The notes under the pieces were generated by a model. The model saw only the letters and a list, made by a program, of their open reading frames with translations. It searched no databases and was not told the origin of the DNA. The translations under genes and the position numbers were made by a program. DNA of 33,917 nucleotides from Longimicrobiales bacterium (GTDB taxonomy: Bacteria > Gemmatimonadota > Gemmatimonadetes > Longimicrobiales > Gaopeijiaceae), in the NCBI GenBank assembly GCA_028279425.1, contig JANQNV010000170.1:1-33917 (forward strand), written 5' to 3'. Shown piece by piece: positions 15,619-24,919 of this stretch. The first letter of the stretch is position 1. Each line of letters begins with the position of its first letter.

Positions 15619-18125
15619 CAGGGACTCCTCGTCTCGGGCGCTGCTATGGTCTGCATACGGAAGGTGGGGCTGGCGACGACACCCTTGATGAAGCTCGTCA
15701 TGCGGAAGCCGTCGGCTTCGGCGCGGCCGGCGACGGCTCGGATCCAGGGTTGGTCGGCGGCCTCCATGCGTCGCCCGATGGCGTAGGCCATCAGGTTTTC
15801 GGTGAAGGTGCGCACGAGCGGTACGGGGCGCGAGAGCAGGGCCTCGCGAAGGTCCCCGGGACTCGTGACCGGTGTTCCATCATACAACTCGCCGCGGGTG
15901 TCGAGCGATGTGCCGAACTCCTTGATACGCCACCGCCCGGTCACGTCGAAGTTGTCGAGTGCCAACCCGATCGGGTCGATGAAGTCGTGGCACGACGAGC
16001 ACTGCGGGTTGGCGCGGTGCTGCTCCATGCGCTCGCGGGTAGTCAGAATCCGGCCCGCTTCCGACGACTCGGTCTCCTCGAGGTCGGGGACGCCGGGAGG
16101 CGGCGGCGGGGGAGGGGTGCCCATGAGCACCTCCATGATCCACTTGCCCCGCAGCACCGGTGACGTGCGGTTGGCATGCGACGTCAGGGTGAGCACGCTC
16201 CCGTGCCCGAAGATCCCGCGGCGCTCCGGATCCACCTGCTCGATCCTGCGGAAGTGGTCGCCCACGACTCCCGGGATCCCATAGTGCCGGGCCAGGCGTT
16301 CGTCGGCGATCGTCCAGTCCGCCGTGTACAGGTCGAACAGGCTCCGATCCTCGCGCACCAGGGCGTCGAAGAACAGTTCGGTCTCGCGCCGCATGGAGTG
16401 CGCGAGCTGCTCGTGGTAGTCGGGGAACAGGAGGCGGTCGGGGTGCACCTTGTCGAGGTCGTCGAGTCGCAGCCACTGCGCGGCGAAGCGTGTGGCCAGC
16501 GCCTCCGAACGCGGGTCGGCCAGCATCCGGTCGACCTGTTGCTCGAGGACGTCGGGTCGACTCAGGCGTCCCTCTTCGGCGGTGCGGAGCAAGACCGAAT
16601 CGGGCGGCCTCCCCCAGAGGAAGAACGAGAGGCGGGTCGCCAGATCGAAGTCGTCGAGGGCGTAGCTGTCGCCCGGCGCCGCGTCTGCCGGTGGTTCCTC
16701 GAAACGGAAGATGAAGTCGGGGCTCGCGAGGATCGCCTGGAGAACGGTTCGAACGCCGCGCTCGAAGCCGCCGTCGGCTGCCGCATCTTCGTAGAAGCCG
16801 ACGAGTTCGTCGATCTCGCTGGCCGACACGGGGCGACGGTACGCCTCGCGGGCGAGGCGCTCTGTGATCGACCGCGCACAGGGCAGCGGGGCGTCGCCCT
16901 CGTCGGGGTGGCAGGTGAAGACGCGGGCGCGGCTGGGCGTGTTCGATACGCCGGCGGTCTCGAAGGGGCCCTCGACGATCAGGTCCTTCATGTGGGCGAG
17001 TGCGGTGATGCCGAAGCCGCTCACCCCGATCTGCCGATCCGCCAGCGACCATTCGTGACGCGACAGAAGGTCTTCGACCGGGCCCTCGTTCTGCCGTACG
17101 AAGGCGGCGGCCACGCGGTGGGGGCCGGCGGTGACGAAGACGGGTTCGGTCTCCATCATGACGCCCTTCGGATCCGCGACGCTCATCCAGCGGTCGACGG
17201 CCAGAAGCGCCACGCGTTCGCCGTCGATCGACACGTCGACCTCTTCTCCGTGGGTCACCCGCCCGTAGAAGCCACCGGTCGTGGTGTGCTCGAAGGTCAT
17301 GCGGAACGAGTACAGCCCGTCGGCCGGGAAGGTGTGCACGACCGACACCCCGCCGCGTGTCCCTCGGGGAGCCCCATCCATGCGATCCCACTGCGAGGTG
17401 TAGCCGGAGTTCGTGTAGGTGGCCGTGGTGGCGGACGCATCGGCATCGCCGATCGCGATGCGAGCCACCTCGGCTGCCGCGTTCAGGTAGGTCGTGAGGG
17501 TGGTGGCCGACAGCATCTGCACATCTGCGATGTTGTCGAAGTTGGCCGACTTGGTGTCGAGGGGGAGGTAGTCACCGGCGTCGATCTCGACGTCGAGTAG
17601 CGCTCCCACCGCGGCCTCGTACTCGGCTCGGTTCAGCCTCTGAAAGGTGCGGTGCCCCGGGTCGGGGTCGGCGAGGGCCGTGGAGTCGAGCGTCGCTTCG
17701 AGGCTCGCCGCGAGGGCGGTGAGCGTGTCGCCGGCGGGTCGGCGTCGGCCCGGGGGCGGCATCATCCCCGCCCGGAGCTTGCGCACCATTCGTTCGGCGG
17801 TTTCGGTGCGCTCGAACGGCGCGCCGACATCGAAGCCTTCGAGGTTGAGGTTGCCGATCTTGCGTCGCTCGTTGTGGCAGCCCGCGCAGTAGCGGTCGAC
17901 CACCTCGTTGAGTTCGGCATGACTCGGCGCCGGGGCCGCGGACGGCAACGAGGCGTGCGTCGCGACGGCCCACGCAGTGCCGGTGGACGCCGCAGGGGTC
18001 CATGTCGTGCCCGTCGGTCCCGGGCCAGCCGTCGTCCCACCGCTCCATGCCGCATCGGCGGCCGGCGTGCCGGCCAGCACCACGAGGGCCATCCCGGCGC
18101 CCCCGATGCCCGCGAGCGACTTCAT
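15618..18125 (-). CDS. DUF1592/DUF1588-type secreted protein with cytochrome-like CxxCH motifs
   Basis: This 835-residue protein has a signal peptide (about residues 1-26) and a CAGCH motif near residue 80 typical of planctomycete-type cytochrome c domains. The middle and C-terminal part matches the DUF1587-DUF1595-DUF1592-DUF1588-DUF1585 series. DUF1588 is marked by NPQCSSCHDFIDPIGLALDN near residue 707, a second CxxCH. A jelly-roll-like carbohydrate-binding insert is suggested around residues 240-330 (DGLYSFRMTFEHTTTGGFYG). Heme binding is inferred from the motifs. It overlaps the creatininase-like gene (ATGA) and the DUF1552 gene (TGATG). The function of the pair is undefined; degradation of a complex substrate with electron transfer is one possibility. 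Confidence 0.9.
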   Translation of the reverse strand: MKSLAGIGGAGMALVVLAGTPAADAAWSGGTTAGPGPTGTTWTPAASTGTAWAVATHASLPSAAPAPSHAELNEVVDRYCAGCHNERRKIGNLNLEGFDVGAPFERTETAERMVRKLRAGMMPPPGRRRPAGDTLTALAASLEATLDSTALADPDPGHRTFQRLNRAEYEAAVGALLDVEIDAGDYLPLDTKSANFDNIADVQMLSATTLTTYLNAAAEVARIAIGDADASATTATYTNSGYTSQWDRMDGAPRGTRGGVSVVHTFPADGLYSFRMTFEHTTTGGFYGRVTHGEEVDVSIDGERVALLAVDRWMSVADPKGVMMETEPVFVTAGPHRVAAAFVRQNEGPVEDLLSRHEWSLADRQIGVSGFGITALAHMKDLIVEGPFETAGVSNTPSRARVFTCHPDEGDAPLPCARSITERLAREAYRRPVSASEIDELVGFYEDAAADGGFERGVRTVLQAILASPDFIFRFEEPPADAAPGDSYALDDFDLATRLSFFLWGRPPDSVLLRTAEEGRLSRPDVLEQQVDRMLADPRSEALATRFAAQWLRLDDLDKVHPDRLLFPDYHEQLAHSMRRETELFFDALVREDRSLFDLYTADWTIADERLARHYGIPGVVGDHFRRIEQVDPERRGIFGHGSVLTLTSHANRTSPVLRGKWIMEVLMGTPPPPPPPGVPDLEETESSEAGRILTTRERMEQHRANPQCSSCHDFIDPIGLALDNFDVTGRWRIKEFGTSLDTRGELYDGTPVTSPGDLREALLSRPVPLVRTFTENLMAYAIGRRMEAADQPWIRAVAGRAEADGFRMTSFIKGVVASPTFRMQTIAAPETRSP

Positions 18126-18961
18126 CGGCCTCGGGCCTCGCGAATCGCGGCCGCCGTGGCGTCGATGCGGAACTGCAGGAGCTTCTGGCCGAGTTCGATG
18201 ATCTCGTCCTTCGGTTCGATGCTCGCGCCGTTGATCGTCGCTTTACCGGCCGCCACACGCTGATCGAAGCGCACCACCGTCGGGTCGGTCACCATCATGA
18301 TCGAGGTGATGTAGAGGTTGTCGTGGAGACCCTCGTCGATCGGCTGCTCGTAGCCGAGCTCCTCCTCCATGTAGCGCTCGACGTCGGAGTAGTTGTAGAA
18401 GGCTCCGATGTGGTGCGCCGAGGTGCTCGACCCGGCCGCGGACCACTCGGCGTCGAGCTTCGACGCCACGGCCTCCATGCCCCGACGGTTCCCGCCCGAG
18501 TCGCCGATGTAGACGATGTCGGTGAATCCGTGCGCGGCAAGCGAACGACCCACGTCTTCGAGGACCGCTTCGAAGGTCTCCTGACGCACCGAGATGGTGC
18601 CGGGGTAGAGCATGTGGCCCGACGGGGGATCGATGGAGCCCTCGGGTACGAGCTTGACGATGGGGGCACACAGCGCATCCCCGAGCTCCCGCGCCAGCCC
18701 GTCGCACGCCGACATCAGGACGTAGTTGTGTTTGCCGGTGGCGACGTACGGGCCGTTCGGTTCCACGCCCCCGGTCGAGACGATCGCCGTCGTCTTTCCG
18801 TCCTGGATGGCATCGCGCACCTCCATCCAGGTGAGCTCCTCGATCCACACGGAGTTGAGGGCTTCGATCGGGCGCGGTGCATCCAGCTCCTGGGCGAAGC
18901 CCACCGCGGGAAGTGTCGCGGCCAGGACGGGCAGGGCGACGAGGATACCGAAAACCCGCAT
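18122..18961 (-). CDS. Exported creatininase-family protein with altered metal-site motifs
   Basis: This 279-residue protein has a signal peptide ending near PAVGFAQ. The body has the creatininase/MftE-type layout. In place of the usual E-x-H-G-P-H block it has GGVEPNGPYVATGKHNYVL, and the usual HGGN is replaced by GDSGGNRRGM. The first glutamate is kept, but the second position is Asn and the later Asp position is His. Metal binding is therefore non-standard, and creatinine hydrolysis is not claimed. The ATG at 18961 has a GGAGAG ribosome site 5-10 bases upstream; longer readings have no support. It heads the DUF1592/DUF1552/ankyrin/plug gene set. Confidence 0.83.
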   Translation of the reverse strand: MRVFGILVALPVLAATLPAVGFAQELDAPRPIEALNSVWIEELTWMEVRDAIQDGKTTAIVSTGGVEPNGPYVATGKHNYVLMSACDGLARELGDALCAPIVKLVPEGSIDPPSGHMLYPGTISVRQETFEAVLEDVGRSLAAHGFTDIVYIGDSGGNRRGMEAVASKLDAEWSAAGSSTSAHHIGAFYNYSDVERYMEEELGYEQPIDEGLHDNLYITSIMMVTDPTVVRFDQRVAAGKATINGASIEPKDEIIELGQKLLQFRIDATAAAIREARGR

Positions 18962-19062
18962 CGAATCTCTCCAGCGTGGGGGTGTGGGGCGCGCCTGTTC
19001 CGGGCGGCCGCGATGCCGGGACCGCCCGCGCGCGCGAGGGCGGCCGACCCGCATGCACGATC

Positions 19063-19092
19063 AAAATAGGGGCGGTTCGGGCGTCAGGCCAA
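19063..19092 (-). promoter_or_regulatory. Possible promoter of the creatininase/DUF1592 operon
   Basis: In the 237-base gap 18962-19198 the minus strand has TTGGCC (19092-19087), an 18-base spacer and TATTTT (19068-19063). The AT-rich -10 stands out against very GC-rich surroundings. The remainder of the gap shows only GC-rich runs and a short direct repeat; no further gene is apparent. Confidence 0.35.
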
Positions 19093-19171
19093 CGTTCTGG
19101 CGCTCGGCTGCGATCCGGGTCTGCGCGGTGAGGGGCAGCGGTGCGGCGGCGGCGGATCGGCGCGCCGACGA

Positions 19172-19211
19172 TCAGCGCGAATGCCCCCGGGCCTGCGTTC
19201 AGCGCGAATGC
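19172..19211. repeat. 13-base direct repeat across an amidohydrolase stop codon
   Basis: TCAGCGCGAATGC occurs at 19172-19184 and again at 19199-19211, a 27-base period. The second copy contains the last codons and TGA stop of the amidohydrolase gene. It looks like a small duplication by slippage at the 3' end of the gene. Confidence 0.6.
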
Positions 19212-20677
19212 TCGCGCGCCCGCTCCTCGAGCTCCGCACGCATGAACAGCTCTCCCTTGCTGACCACGGCGTCGAGCGCCCGGGTGTTGGAGATGTCGTC
19301 GAGCGGATTGGCCGAGAGCAGCACGAGGTCGGCCCACTTGCCCTCGGTGACCGTGCCCGTCTCCCCGTCGAGGCCGAAAAACTCGGCGGGCCTCATGGTC
19401 GCCGACCGCAACGCCTCGCGCGGCGACAGCCCGGCCCGCACGAGCATCTCGAGCTCGCTGTGCAGGCTGTACCCGGGTAGAGCGTAGCCGATGGGTGTGT
19501 CGGTGCCCGCGGCGATCGGGACCCCTCGCTCGTGCATCTCGCCCACGAGAAAGAGGCTGAAGGCGCCGTAGGTCGTGTCGCGGGCGGGGCCGGCGTCGGC
19601 GGCACGCTCCGCGGCGGCGCCCCAGTCGGTGCGAACCGCGGGTGGGGCGTCGGCGAGCGCCGCGACGAAGTCGTCGCGTGTCAGCGGCGATTCGATCCCC
19701 AACGCGTTGAGACGCAGGGTCGGGACCTGGATGGTCGAGGCCATCGCGGCCATCACCATCTCGCAGCGATCCGAGTCGTACGCCGCGACGGCTGCCAGTC
19801 GCTGTTCGTTGTGGAGACGACTCCGCAACGAGGCGCCGGGCACGTCCCCGCGAGCCGCCAGGATACCGCGACGGTCGTCGAGCAACTCGGCGGCGCCGGC
19901 AGCACAGTCGAGTTCGATGTTGCGGAGGTGTTCGAGGGACTGCATGCGAGGCCCGACGTCGCTGGCGAGCATCGAGAGGGGTACGTGTCCGTCTCGGGGG
20001 AGCCCTCGGGCGTCGGATTCCTCGACCAGCACCTCGAAGACCTCGGGGGTGACCATCTCGTAGATCTTGATGAAGTCCACCCCGGCTTCGGCGAGACGCG
20101 CCACGTTGGCTCGGGCCACCTCCGTCGCCGGGTTGGCGATGCCGAGTTCGGGTCGATTCTCGCCGTCGTAGACCACGGCCTCGCCATCGAGTAGCGGTCC
20201 TGCGTAGAAGACGCGCGGCGCGAAGGCGCCTGCGGCCCGCATGGCGTCGACCACCGGCTTCACCAGCCGGAGCGGGCCTCCCGTATCGCGGATACTCGTG
20301 ATGCCATGCCGGAGGAAGAGCGCCGGCATCGCCTCGGTGAAGCGCATGTCGTAGGTCAGGTGCGCGTGGAAGTCCCACAGCCCCGGGATCAGGTAGTGCC
20401 CCGATCCATCGATCGCGGTCGAGGCCGACCAGACGTCGTCGCCGGATCCCGCCTCGGCCACCTGCACGATGCGCCCCTCGTCGACCACGACCGTCATCCC
20501 CGGGCGCAGCCCCGACTCGGCATCGACCACGGCCACATTCGTGATGGCGAGGTCGCCGATCCGCAGGTCGTCGGGGGTGCCGGACGAACACGCCGAGAGG
20601 AGGGCCGCGATGGCGACCCAGCCCGCGGACCCACGCAGACCGTGCGCCCGATCGCCCCCTCCCGGCGCCCCCGTCAT
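19199..20677 (-). CDS. Lipoprotein amidohydrolase (imidazolonepropionase-like)
   Basis: This 492-residue metal-dependent hydrolase has a TIM-barrel fold. A signal with lipobox LLSAC (Cys30) predicts a lipid anchor. Metal ligands are visible in order: HAH in DFHAHLTYD (His104, His106), the carboxylatable lysine in FIKIYE (about 204), His in DGHVPLS and EHLRN, and Asp in AAGTDTPIG (about 393). Such proteins, common in this bacterial group, act on cyclic amides or dipeptides, including Xaa-Pro prolidases. The ATG at 20677 overlaps the S9 peptidase stop as ATGA, so the two are co-translated. The pairing with a peptidase favours a role in peptide breakdown, an inference. Confidence 0.9.
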   Translation of the reverse strand: MTGAPGGGDRAHGLRGSAGWVAIAALLSACSSGTPDDLRIGDLAITNVAVVDAESGLRPGMTVVVDEGRIVQVAEAGSGDDVWSASTAIDGSGHYLIPGLWDFHAHLTYDMRFTEAMPALFLRHGITSIRDTGGPLRLVKPVVDAMRAAGAFAPRVFYAGPLLDGEAVVYDGENRPELGIANPATEVARANVARLAEAGVDFIKIYEMVTPEVFEVLVEESDARGLPRDGHVPLSMLASDVGPRMQSLEHLRNIELDCAAGAAELLDDRRGILAARGDVPGASLRSRLHNEQRLAAVAAYDSDRCEMVMAAMASTIQVPTLRLNALGIESPLTRDDFVAALADAPPAVRTDWGAAAERAADAGPARDTTYGAFSLFLVGEMHERGVPIAAGTDTPIGYALPGYSLHSELEMLVRAGLSPREALRSATMRPAEFFGLDGETGTVTEGKWADLVLLSANPLDDISNTRALDAVVSKGELFMRAELEERAREHSR

Positions 20678-23232
20678 CGGACTCCGCCCGCGCCCGCAGA
20701 GTCGTCGTTCGACACCGCATTGACCTCCTCGGCGCCGTCCTTCACGTAGCGGTCGAACCAGTCGATGAAGCGGGCCCACATGTCGAGCTTGTTTTCGATC
20801 GCGCGGGGGGTGTGGCTCTCGTAGGGGTACTCGTAGAGGACCGCGGTCTTCCCGAGGATCGTGAGCGCCGAGATGAGGCGGCGCGACTGCACGGGGAAGG
20901 TGCCCGTGTTGTTGTCGTCGCCGCCGTGGTAGAGGAGGAGCGGGGTTTCGATCTGGTCGGCCTTGAAGAAGGGCGACATCTCGATGTACGTGTTCGGCGC
21001 CTCCCAGATGCTGCGGCGCTCGGCCTGGAAGCCGTCGGGGGTCAGCGACCGGTTGTAGGCTCCGTCTCCGGCGATCCCGGCGCGGAAGAAGGGGGCGTTG
21101 GCGAGGATGTTGGCCGTCGCGAACGCTCCGTAGCTGTGTCCGCCATGGCCGATCCGGTCGATGTCGATCACATCGAGTCCGTCCACGGCGCGGATGGCCC
21201 CGTACATCGCGTCGACGAGGCTGGCGATGTAGGTGTCGTTGTAGTTCTCGCCGACGATCGGGATGTCGGGATACACGAGGGCGTAGCCGGCGGCCAGCCA
21301 GATGTCCGACCAGCGCAACCAGCTCATGCGGGTGAAGGCGTTGTGGTTGCGACTGCGCACCGCGGCGCGCTCGTAGTCGATGGCCTCTTCGTATTCGCGC
21401 GGATACGTCCAGAAGATCGCCGGCACCCGGTCGCCGTCGCGGTAGCCGACCGGCAGCGAGACACGACCCTGGACTTCGAGGCCGTCCCGACGGGTGAAGG
21501 CGAAGTCGAGGCGCCGTGCCGCGGTGATCTCGGGAAACGGATCCACGTTGCGCGTCAGGTTCTCCAGCTCGCCGGTTGTCGTCCACAGCCAGCTGTCGGG
21601 CACCTCCGTCTTCGACTCACGACTCACGATCATGCGCGTGAGATCGTCGTCCAGCGCCACCAGTGGACGCTCCCAGGCGTCGCGAGATCCCTCGAAGATA
21701 CGGGTCGTCTCACCCGAAAACGAGACGCGGTCCACGAACGGCTGAGGGCGGAAGTCGGCCCTGTATCCGTCGCCCTCGAGGTAGGCGGCGTCGCCGCTCG
21801 TCGAGACGATCGCGTAGGGCAGGCCATTGCCCGTCACGCGCGTCAGCAGATCGCCGGGCTGTTCGGTCGGGTCGCTCGAGGCCTGGAAGTCGAGCAGCAC
21901 GTCGGGTGCCGTCGATCCCCCGCCGAGCGACCAGTGGTGCAGCGCCGTCTCTCCACCCCGCCGCACCGTTGCGAAGGCGTGCGCGCCGTCGAGAGAGTAG
22001 GTCACGCCCGCGATGGGGTCGTCGCTCTCGACCACCACCGTTGCCTGCTCCGGGTCGAAGTTCGGAGCGACCGCGAGCATGATGCGGTCGGGTCGGGGGG
22101 CGTCGGCCGCATCGGGGTCGGCCGTGTCGGCCTCATCCGCCCGCGGCGCCCGCTGCAGGAAGCTCAGACCGGCACCGTCGGGCCGCCAGGCGAACGATCG
22201 GGGACCGTCGCTCCCGTTGCCGCCGAACGAGCCCCGGCCCTCACGCAGAGGGGTCGTGTCGAGGGTGGCCACCGTGGTCCCGTCCCGATCGAGGATCGTC
22301 TGCGACGAGGGGAAGCCCCGGTAGCTCGTGATGTACGAGAACGGGCGGCTCAGCGCCTCGACCATGATGTGGCGACCGTCCGGGCTCACCTCGAGGCTGC
22401 GCACCATGGCGGGATCGCCGATGCGCCGCGGGGCCTCACCCTCCGAGAGTTCGACGATCTGCCCCGTGGTGTAGCGCTCGAACAGGCGGGCGTCGTGCTC
22501 GTCGTCGAGCAGGTTGGGGTAGGTGGGGCTGCGCGTCGGCTCGTCGCGGGTGTGGCGCGTCACGGGGCCCTCGGGGATCCGGTCGCGCGGCGGTTCAGGG
22601 CCGCGACCCTCCGGCACGAAGAGCGTGATCAACGTGCCCTCCGGCGTCCATTGGAGCATCGACGACGGGCGCGACCCCTGTCCGCCCGAGCTCGTGGCGA
22701 GGGTCGCCAGCACGCGCCCCTCCGCGAAGCGCCCCGCCTCGCCCGACGACGGGTCGGCGGTCCACACCTCCGTATGCGTCGGCAGGTGCGCGAGGAAGGC
22801 GATCCGGTCGCCCGATGGGGACCAGGTGAAGTCGCTCAGGAAGGTGCCGTCCGGGACGTCGACATCGACGTACGATCGGCGTTCGAGCGAGTAGAACCGG
22901 ACGTCGTAGATGCCGTAGGTGTCGAGGTGCCAGAGACGATCGGTCTGCGGTCGCACCTCCAGCTCGGCCAGCCGGTAGGTCTCCTTCGACATCAACTCGA
23001 GGGTGGACAACTCGTTGACCGACGGCACGAGAAAGTGGGTGCCGTCCGGGCTCGCGTACGACAGCTCGGCGAGGTTCTTGTCGGTACGCAGGATCCGCTC
23101 GATGGCGTCCGGCGGCCGCTCGTAGCTGGCGCGATCGGGGTTGGTCTGCGCCGGCTGCGCGAGGAGGGGCGCGGCCGTGATCAGGAGCGCGAGCACGGCG
23201 GGGACGACGGTACGAAGGGGGCGCGGGACCAA
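20674..23232 (-). CDS. Secreted S9-family prolyl-oligopeptidase-type peptidase
   Basis: This 852-residue protein has a signal peptide (PAVLALLITAAPLLAQ), an N-terminal seven-bladed beta-propeller-like region (repeats such as FLSDFTWSPSGDRIAFLA) and a C-terminal alpha/beta-hydrolase domain. The catalytic residues are readable: Ser700 in GHGGHSYGAF, Asp772 in HGGDDNNTG and His807 in YESHTPR. It should cleave peptides in the periplasm. The start is TTG at 23232: no ATG or GTG lies in frame before the signal segment, and a GGAG ribosome site precedes it by about nine bases. It overlaps the amidohydrolase gene by ATGA. Confidence 0.92.
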   Translation of the reverse strand: MVPRPLRTVVPAVLALLITAAPLLAQPAQTNPDRASYERPPDAIERILRTDKNLAELSYASPDGTHFLVPSVNELSTLELMSKETYRLAELEVRPQTDRLWHLDTYGIYDVRFYSLERRSYVDVDVPDGTFLSDFTWSPSGDRIAFLAHLPTHTEVWTADPSSGEAGRFAEGRVLATLATSSGGQGSRPSSMLQWTPEGTLITLFVPEGRGPEPPRDRIPEGPVTRHTRDEPTRSPTYPNLLDDEHDARLFERYTTGQIVELSEGEAPRRIGDPAMVRSLEVSPDGRHIMVEALSRPFSYITSYRGFPSSQTILDRDGTTVATLDTTPLREGRGSFGGNGSDGPRSFAWRPDGAGLSFLQRAPRADEADTADPDAADAPRPDRIMLAVAPNFDPEQATVVVESDDPIAGVTYSLDGAHAFATVRRGGETALHHWSLGGGSTAPDVLLDFQASSDPTEQPGDLLTRVTGNGLPYAIVSTSGDAAYLEGDGYRADFRPQPFVDRVSFSGETTRIFEGSRDAWERPLVALDDDLTRMIVSRESKTEVPDSWLWTTTGELENLTRNVDPFPEITAARRLDFAFTRRDGLEVQGRVSLPVGYRDGDRVPAIFWTYPREYEEAIDYERAAVRSRNHNAFTRMSWLRWSDIWLAAGYALVYPDIPIVGENYNDTYIASLVDAMYGAIRAVDGLDVIDIDRIGHGGHSYGAFATANILANAPFFRAGIAGDGAYNRSLTPDGFQAERRSIWEAPNTYIEMSPFFKADQIETPLLLYHGGDDNNTGTFPVQSRRLISALTILGKTAVLYEYPYESHTPRAIENKLDMWARFIDWFDRYVKDGAEEVNAVSNDDSAGAGGVR

Positions 23233-23327
23233 GGGTGCGACTCCGAGTGGGGCGGTGGGAACGGCGTGCGAGAGACCCCACCAGGATGTCGCGTCGTCGC
23301 TGTGCCCGCTACTCGCGACCGTCGCGG

Positions 23328-23780
23328 CTACTCGTCGCGCTGGGTGTAGACCGGTTCACAGGGGTCGCGCTCGCCCCGTGCGTTACGGAGCCCGACCCAC
23401 ACCATGAGCGTCGTGTCGCGCGGCTCGCTCCAGCGCACGTCGACATCGAGCTGGGCGAGGAGTCCCGTTTCGTAGGTGAACGGGATGTCGTCGGCCGGCA
23501 GGGCGGTCGTTTCGAGGCTGCCGTTCCCGTAGGTGTCGTTGACCTCGAGGCTCCACGATCCCGAGTGGCCGGGCCAGATCTCGAGGCACCCCTCCACCAC
23601 CCTCCCGGCCGAGGGCAGGGCGGGGGTCAGAAGCGTACCGTGCCCGGCTTCGACGGGGATCCGGATCCAGCCACCTCCGACGCGGATCGCTTCGAGCACG
23701 TCGCCCAGCGTCTGACCGCGCACCGGCGCGGCCGGGGCGAGAAGACCGAGGGCGATCAGAGCCACCAGAAAGGTTCGCAT
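23328..23780 (-). CDS. Small secreted protein of unknown function
   Basis: This 150-residue protein begins MRTFLVALIALGLLAPAAPV, a clear signal peptide ending near RGQ. The mature part (about 127 residues) is rich in beta-type sequence, with two cysteines (in VEGCLEIWPG and RDPCEPVY) that could form a disulfide. No family is recognised. The ATG at 23780 is chosen because it places the signal at the terminus; a longer reading enters the isomerase gene. It lies 76 bases after the isomerase-like gene on the same strand. Gaps on both sides are short and hold no clear terminator. Confidence 0.7.
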   Translation of the reverse strand: MRTFLVALIALGLLAPAAPVRGQTLGDVLEAIRVGGGWIRIPVEAGHGTLLTPALPSAGRVVEGCLEIWPGHSGSWSLEVNDTYGNGSLETTALPADDIPFTYETGLLAQLDVDVRWSEPRDTTLMVWVGLRNARGERDPCEPVYTQRDE

Positions 23781-23856
23781 GTCGAGTGGTACGCCGAAAC
23801 GCGTGGACGGGGTCCGCTCCAGTCCCTTTCCGGGTGACGGGGCGAGCCTCAGCCTC

Positions 23857-24858
23857 CTAACTCTGGTCGAAGGCCGCGTCGAACGCCGTCTGCGAGGGGG
23901 GGAAGTCGAGGCGCCGAAGGGTCGCGCACGCTTCGGCCGCGCCGTGCTCGCGGTCCATCCCGGCGTCCTCCCACTCCACCGACAGCGGTCCGTCGTAGCC
24001 AGAGCGGTTGAGCGCTCGAAGCACGTCTTCGAAGGGCACGCGACCCCGGCCGACGGAACGGAAGTCCCAGTGGCGATCGGGGTGGCCGAAGGGGAGGTGG
24101 CCGCCGAACACCCCGGCACGCGTCGGCACCTCCGACCACCAGACGTCCTTCATGTGGGCGTGGTGGATCCGATCCCCGAACTCGTCGATGAAGGCCACGC
24201 AGTCCACGCCCTGATAGGCCAGGTGACTCGGGTCGTAGTTGAAGCCGAAGGCCGGATGACCGCCGATGGCGTCGAGGGTGCGACGCGTCGACGAGATGTC
24301 GAAGGCGATCTCGGTCGGGTGCACCTCGAGGGCGAAACGGACCCCGACCTCGGCGAAGACGTCGAGGATGGGGGTCCACCGGGCGGCGAAATCGGCGTAC
24401 CCGGCGTCGAGGCTCGCCTCCGGGACCGGGGGGAAGCTGTAGAGCAGGTGCCAGATCGAGCTCCCCGTGAAGCCGTTCACCACGCTGACGCCCAGCGCTG
24501 CGGCGGCACGAGCGGTGTCGGCCATGGCCTCCGCCGCGCGGCGCCGTACGCCCTCGGGTTCGCCGTCGCCCCAGATCGCGTCCGGCAGGATCGAGCGGTG
24601 CCGATCGTCGATGCGGTCGCAGACCGCCTGCCCCACGAGGTGGTTGCTGATCGCCAGCACCTTCAACCCGTGCCGCGCGAGGAGGGCGTGCCGCCCCTCG
24701 CAGTAGTCCGGTTCGGCGAGGGCGCGCTCGACGTCGAAGTGATCCCCCCAGCAGGCGAGTTCGAGTCCGTCGTAGCCCCACGACGCCGCCTTCTCGGCGA
24801 GCGTCTCGAGCGGGAGGTCGGCCCACTGGCCGGTGAAGAGAGTGATGGGGCGGGGCAT
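23857..24858 (-). CDS. Sugar phosphate isomerase/epimerase-like TIM barrel
   Basis: This 333-residue protein is of the xylose-isomerase-like/AP-endonuclease-2 TIM-barrel superfamily. Support comes from the N-terminal strand ([20 protein letters not shown]), [24 protein letters not shown] with a glutamate metal ligand, [10 protein letters not shown] with an aspartate, HHAHMKDVW with histidines, and a terminal SVEWED with a glutamate. These fit a divalent-metal site. There is no signal peptide, so it is cytoplasmic. The ATG at 24858 gives the usual family length; a longer in-frame reading enters the ABC gene and is rejected. The substrate is unknown. It is oriented with the ABC-DUF309 gene and may be co-transcribed (61-base gap). 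Confidence 0.9.
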   Translation of the reverse strand: MPRPITLFTGQWADLPLETLAEKAASWGYDGLELACWGDHFDVERALAEPDYCEGRHALLARHGLKVLAISNHLVGQAVCDRIDDRHRSILPDAIWGDGEPEGVRRRAAEAMADTARAAAALGVSVVNGFTGSSIWHLLYSFPPVPEASLDAGYADFAARWTPILDVFAEVGVRFALEVHPTEIAFDISSTRRTLDAIGGHPAFGFNYDPSHLAYQGVDCVAFIDEFGDRIHHAHMKDVWWSEVPTRAGVFGGHLPFGHPDRHWDFRSVGRGRVPFEDVLRALNRSGYDGPLSVEWEDAGMDREHGAAEACATLRRLDFPPSQTAFDAAFDQS

Positions 24859-24919
24859 GGTCACCGGGGACTGGAGGTGAGGGCGAGCGCACCACTCGTA
24901 GAGGGGTGCCGGACCGAAA

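Noticed and set aside
18122..18961. Creatinine-degrading enzyme
   Set aside because: Key metal ligands of true creatininases are replaced and the protein is exported; only family membership is supported.
20812..23349. A very long open frame on the plus strand opposite the S9 peptidase
   Set aside because: It is a shadow of high-GC codon usage. It has no family-like sequence, is Arg/Glu/Val/His rich, and the minus-strand peptidase has a signal peptide and catalytic triad.
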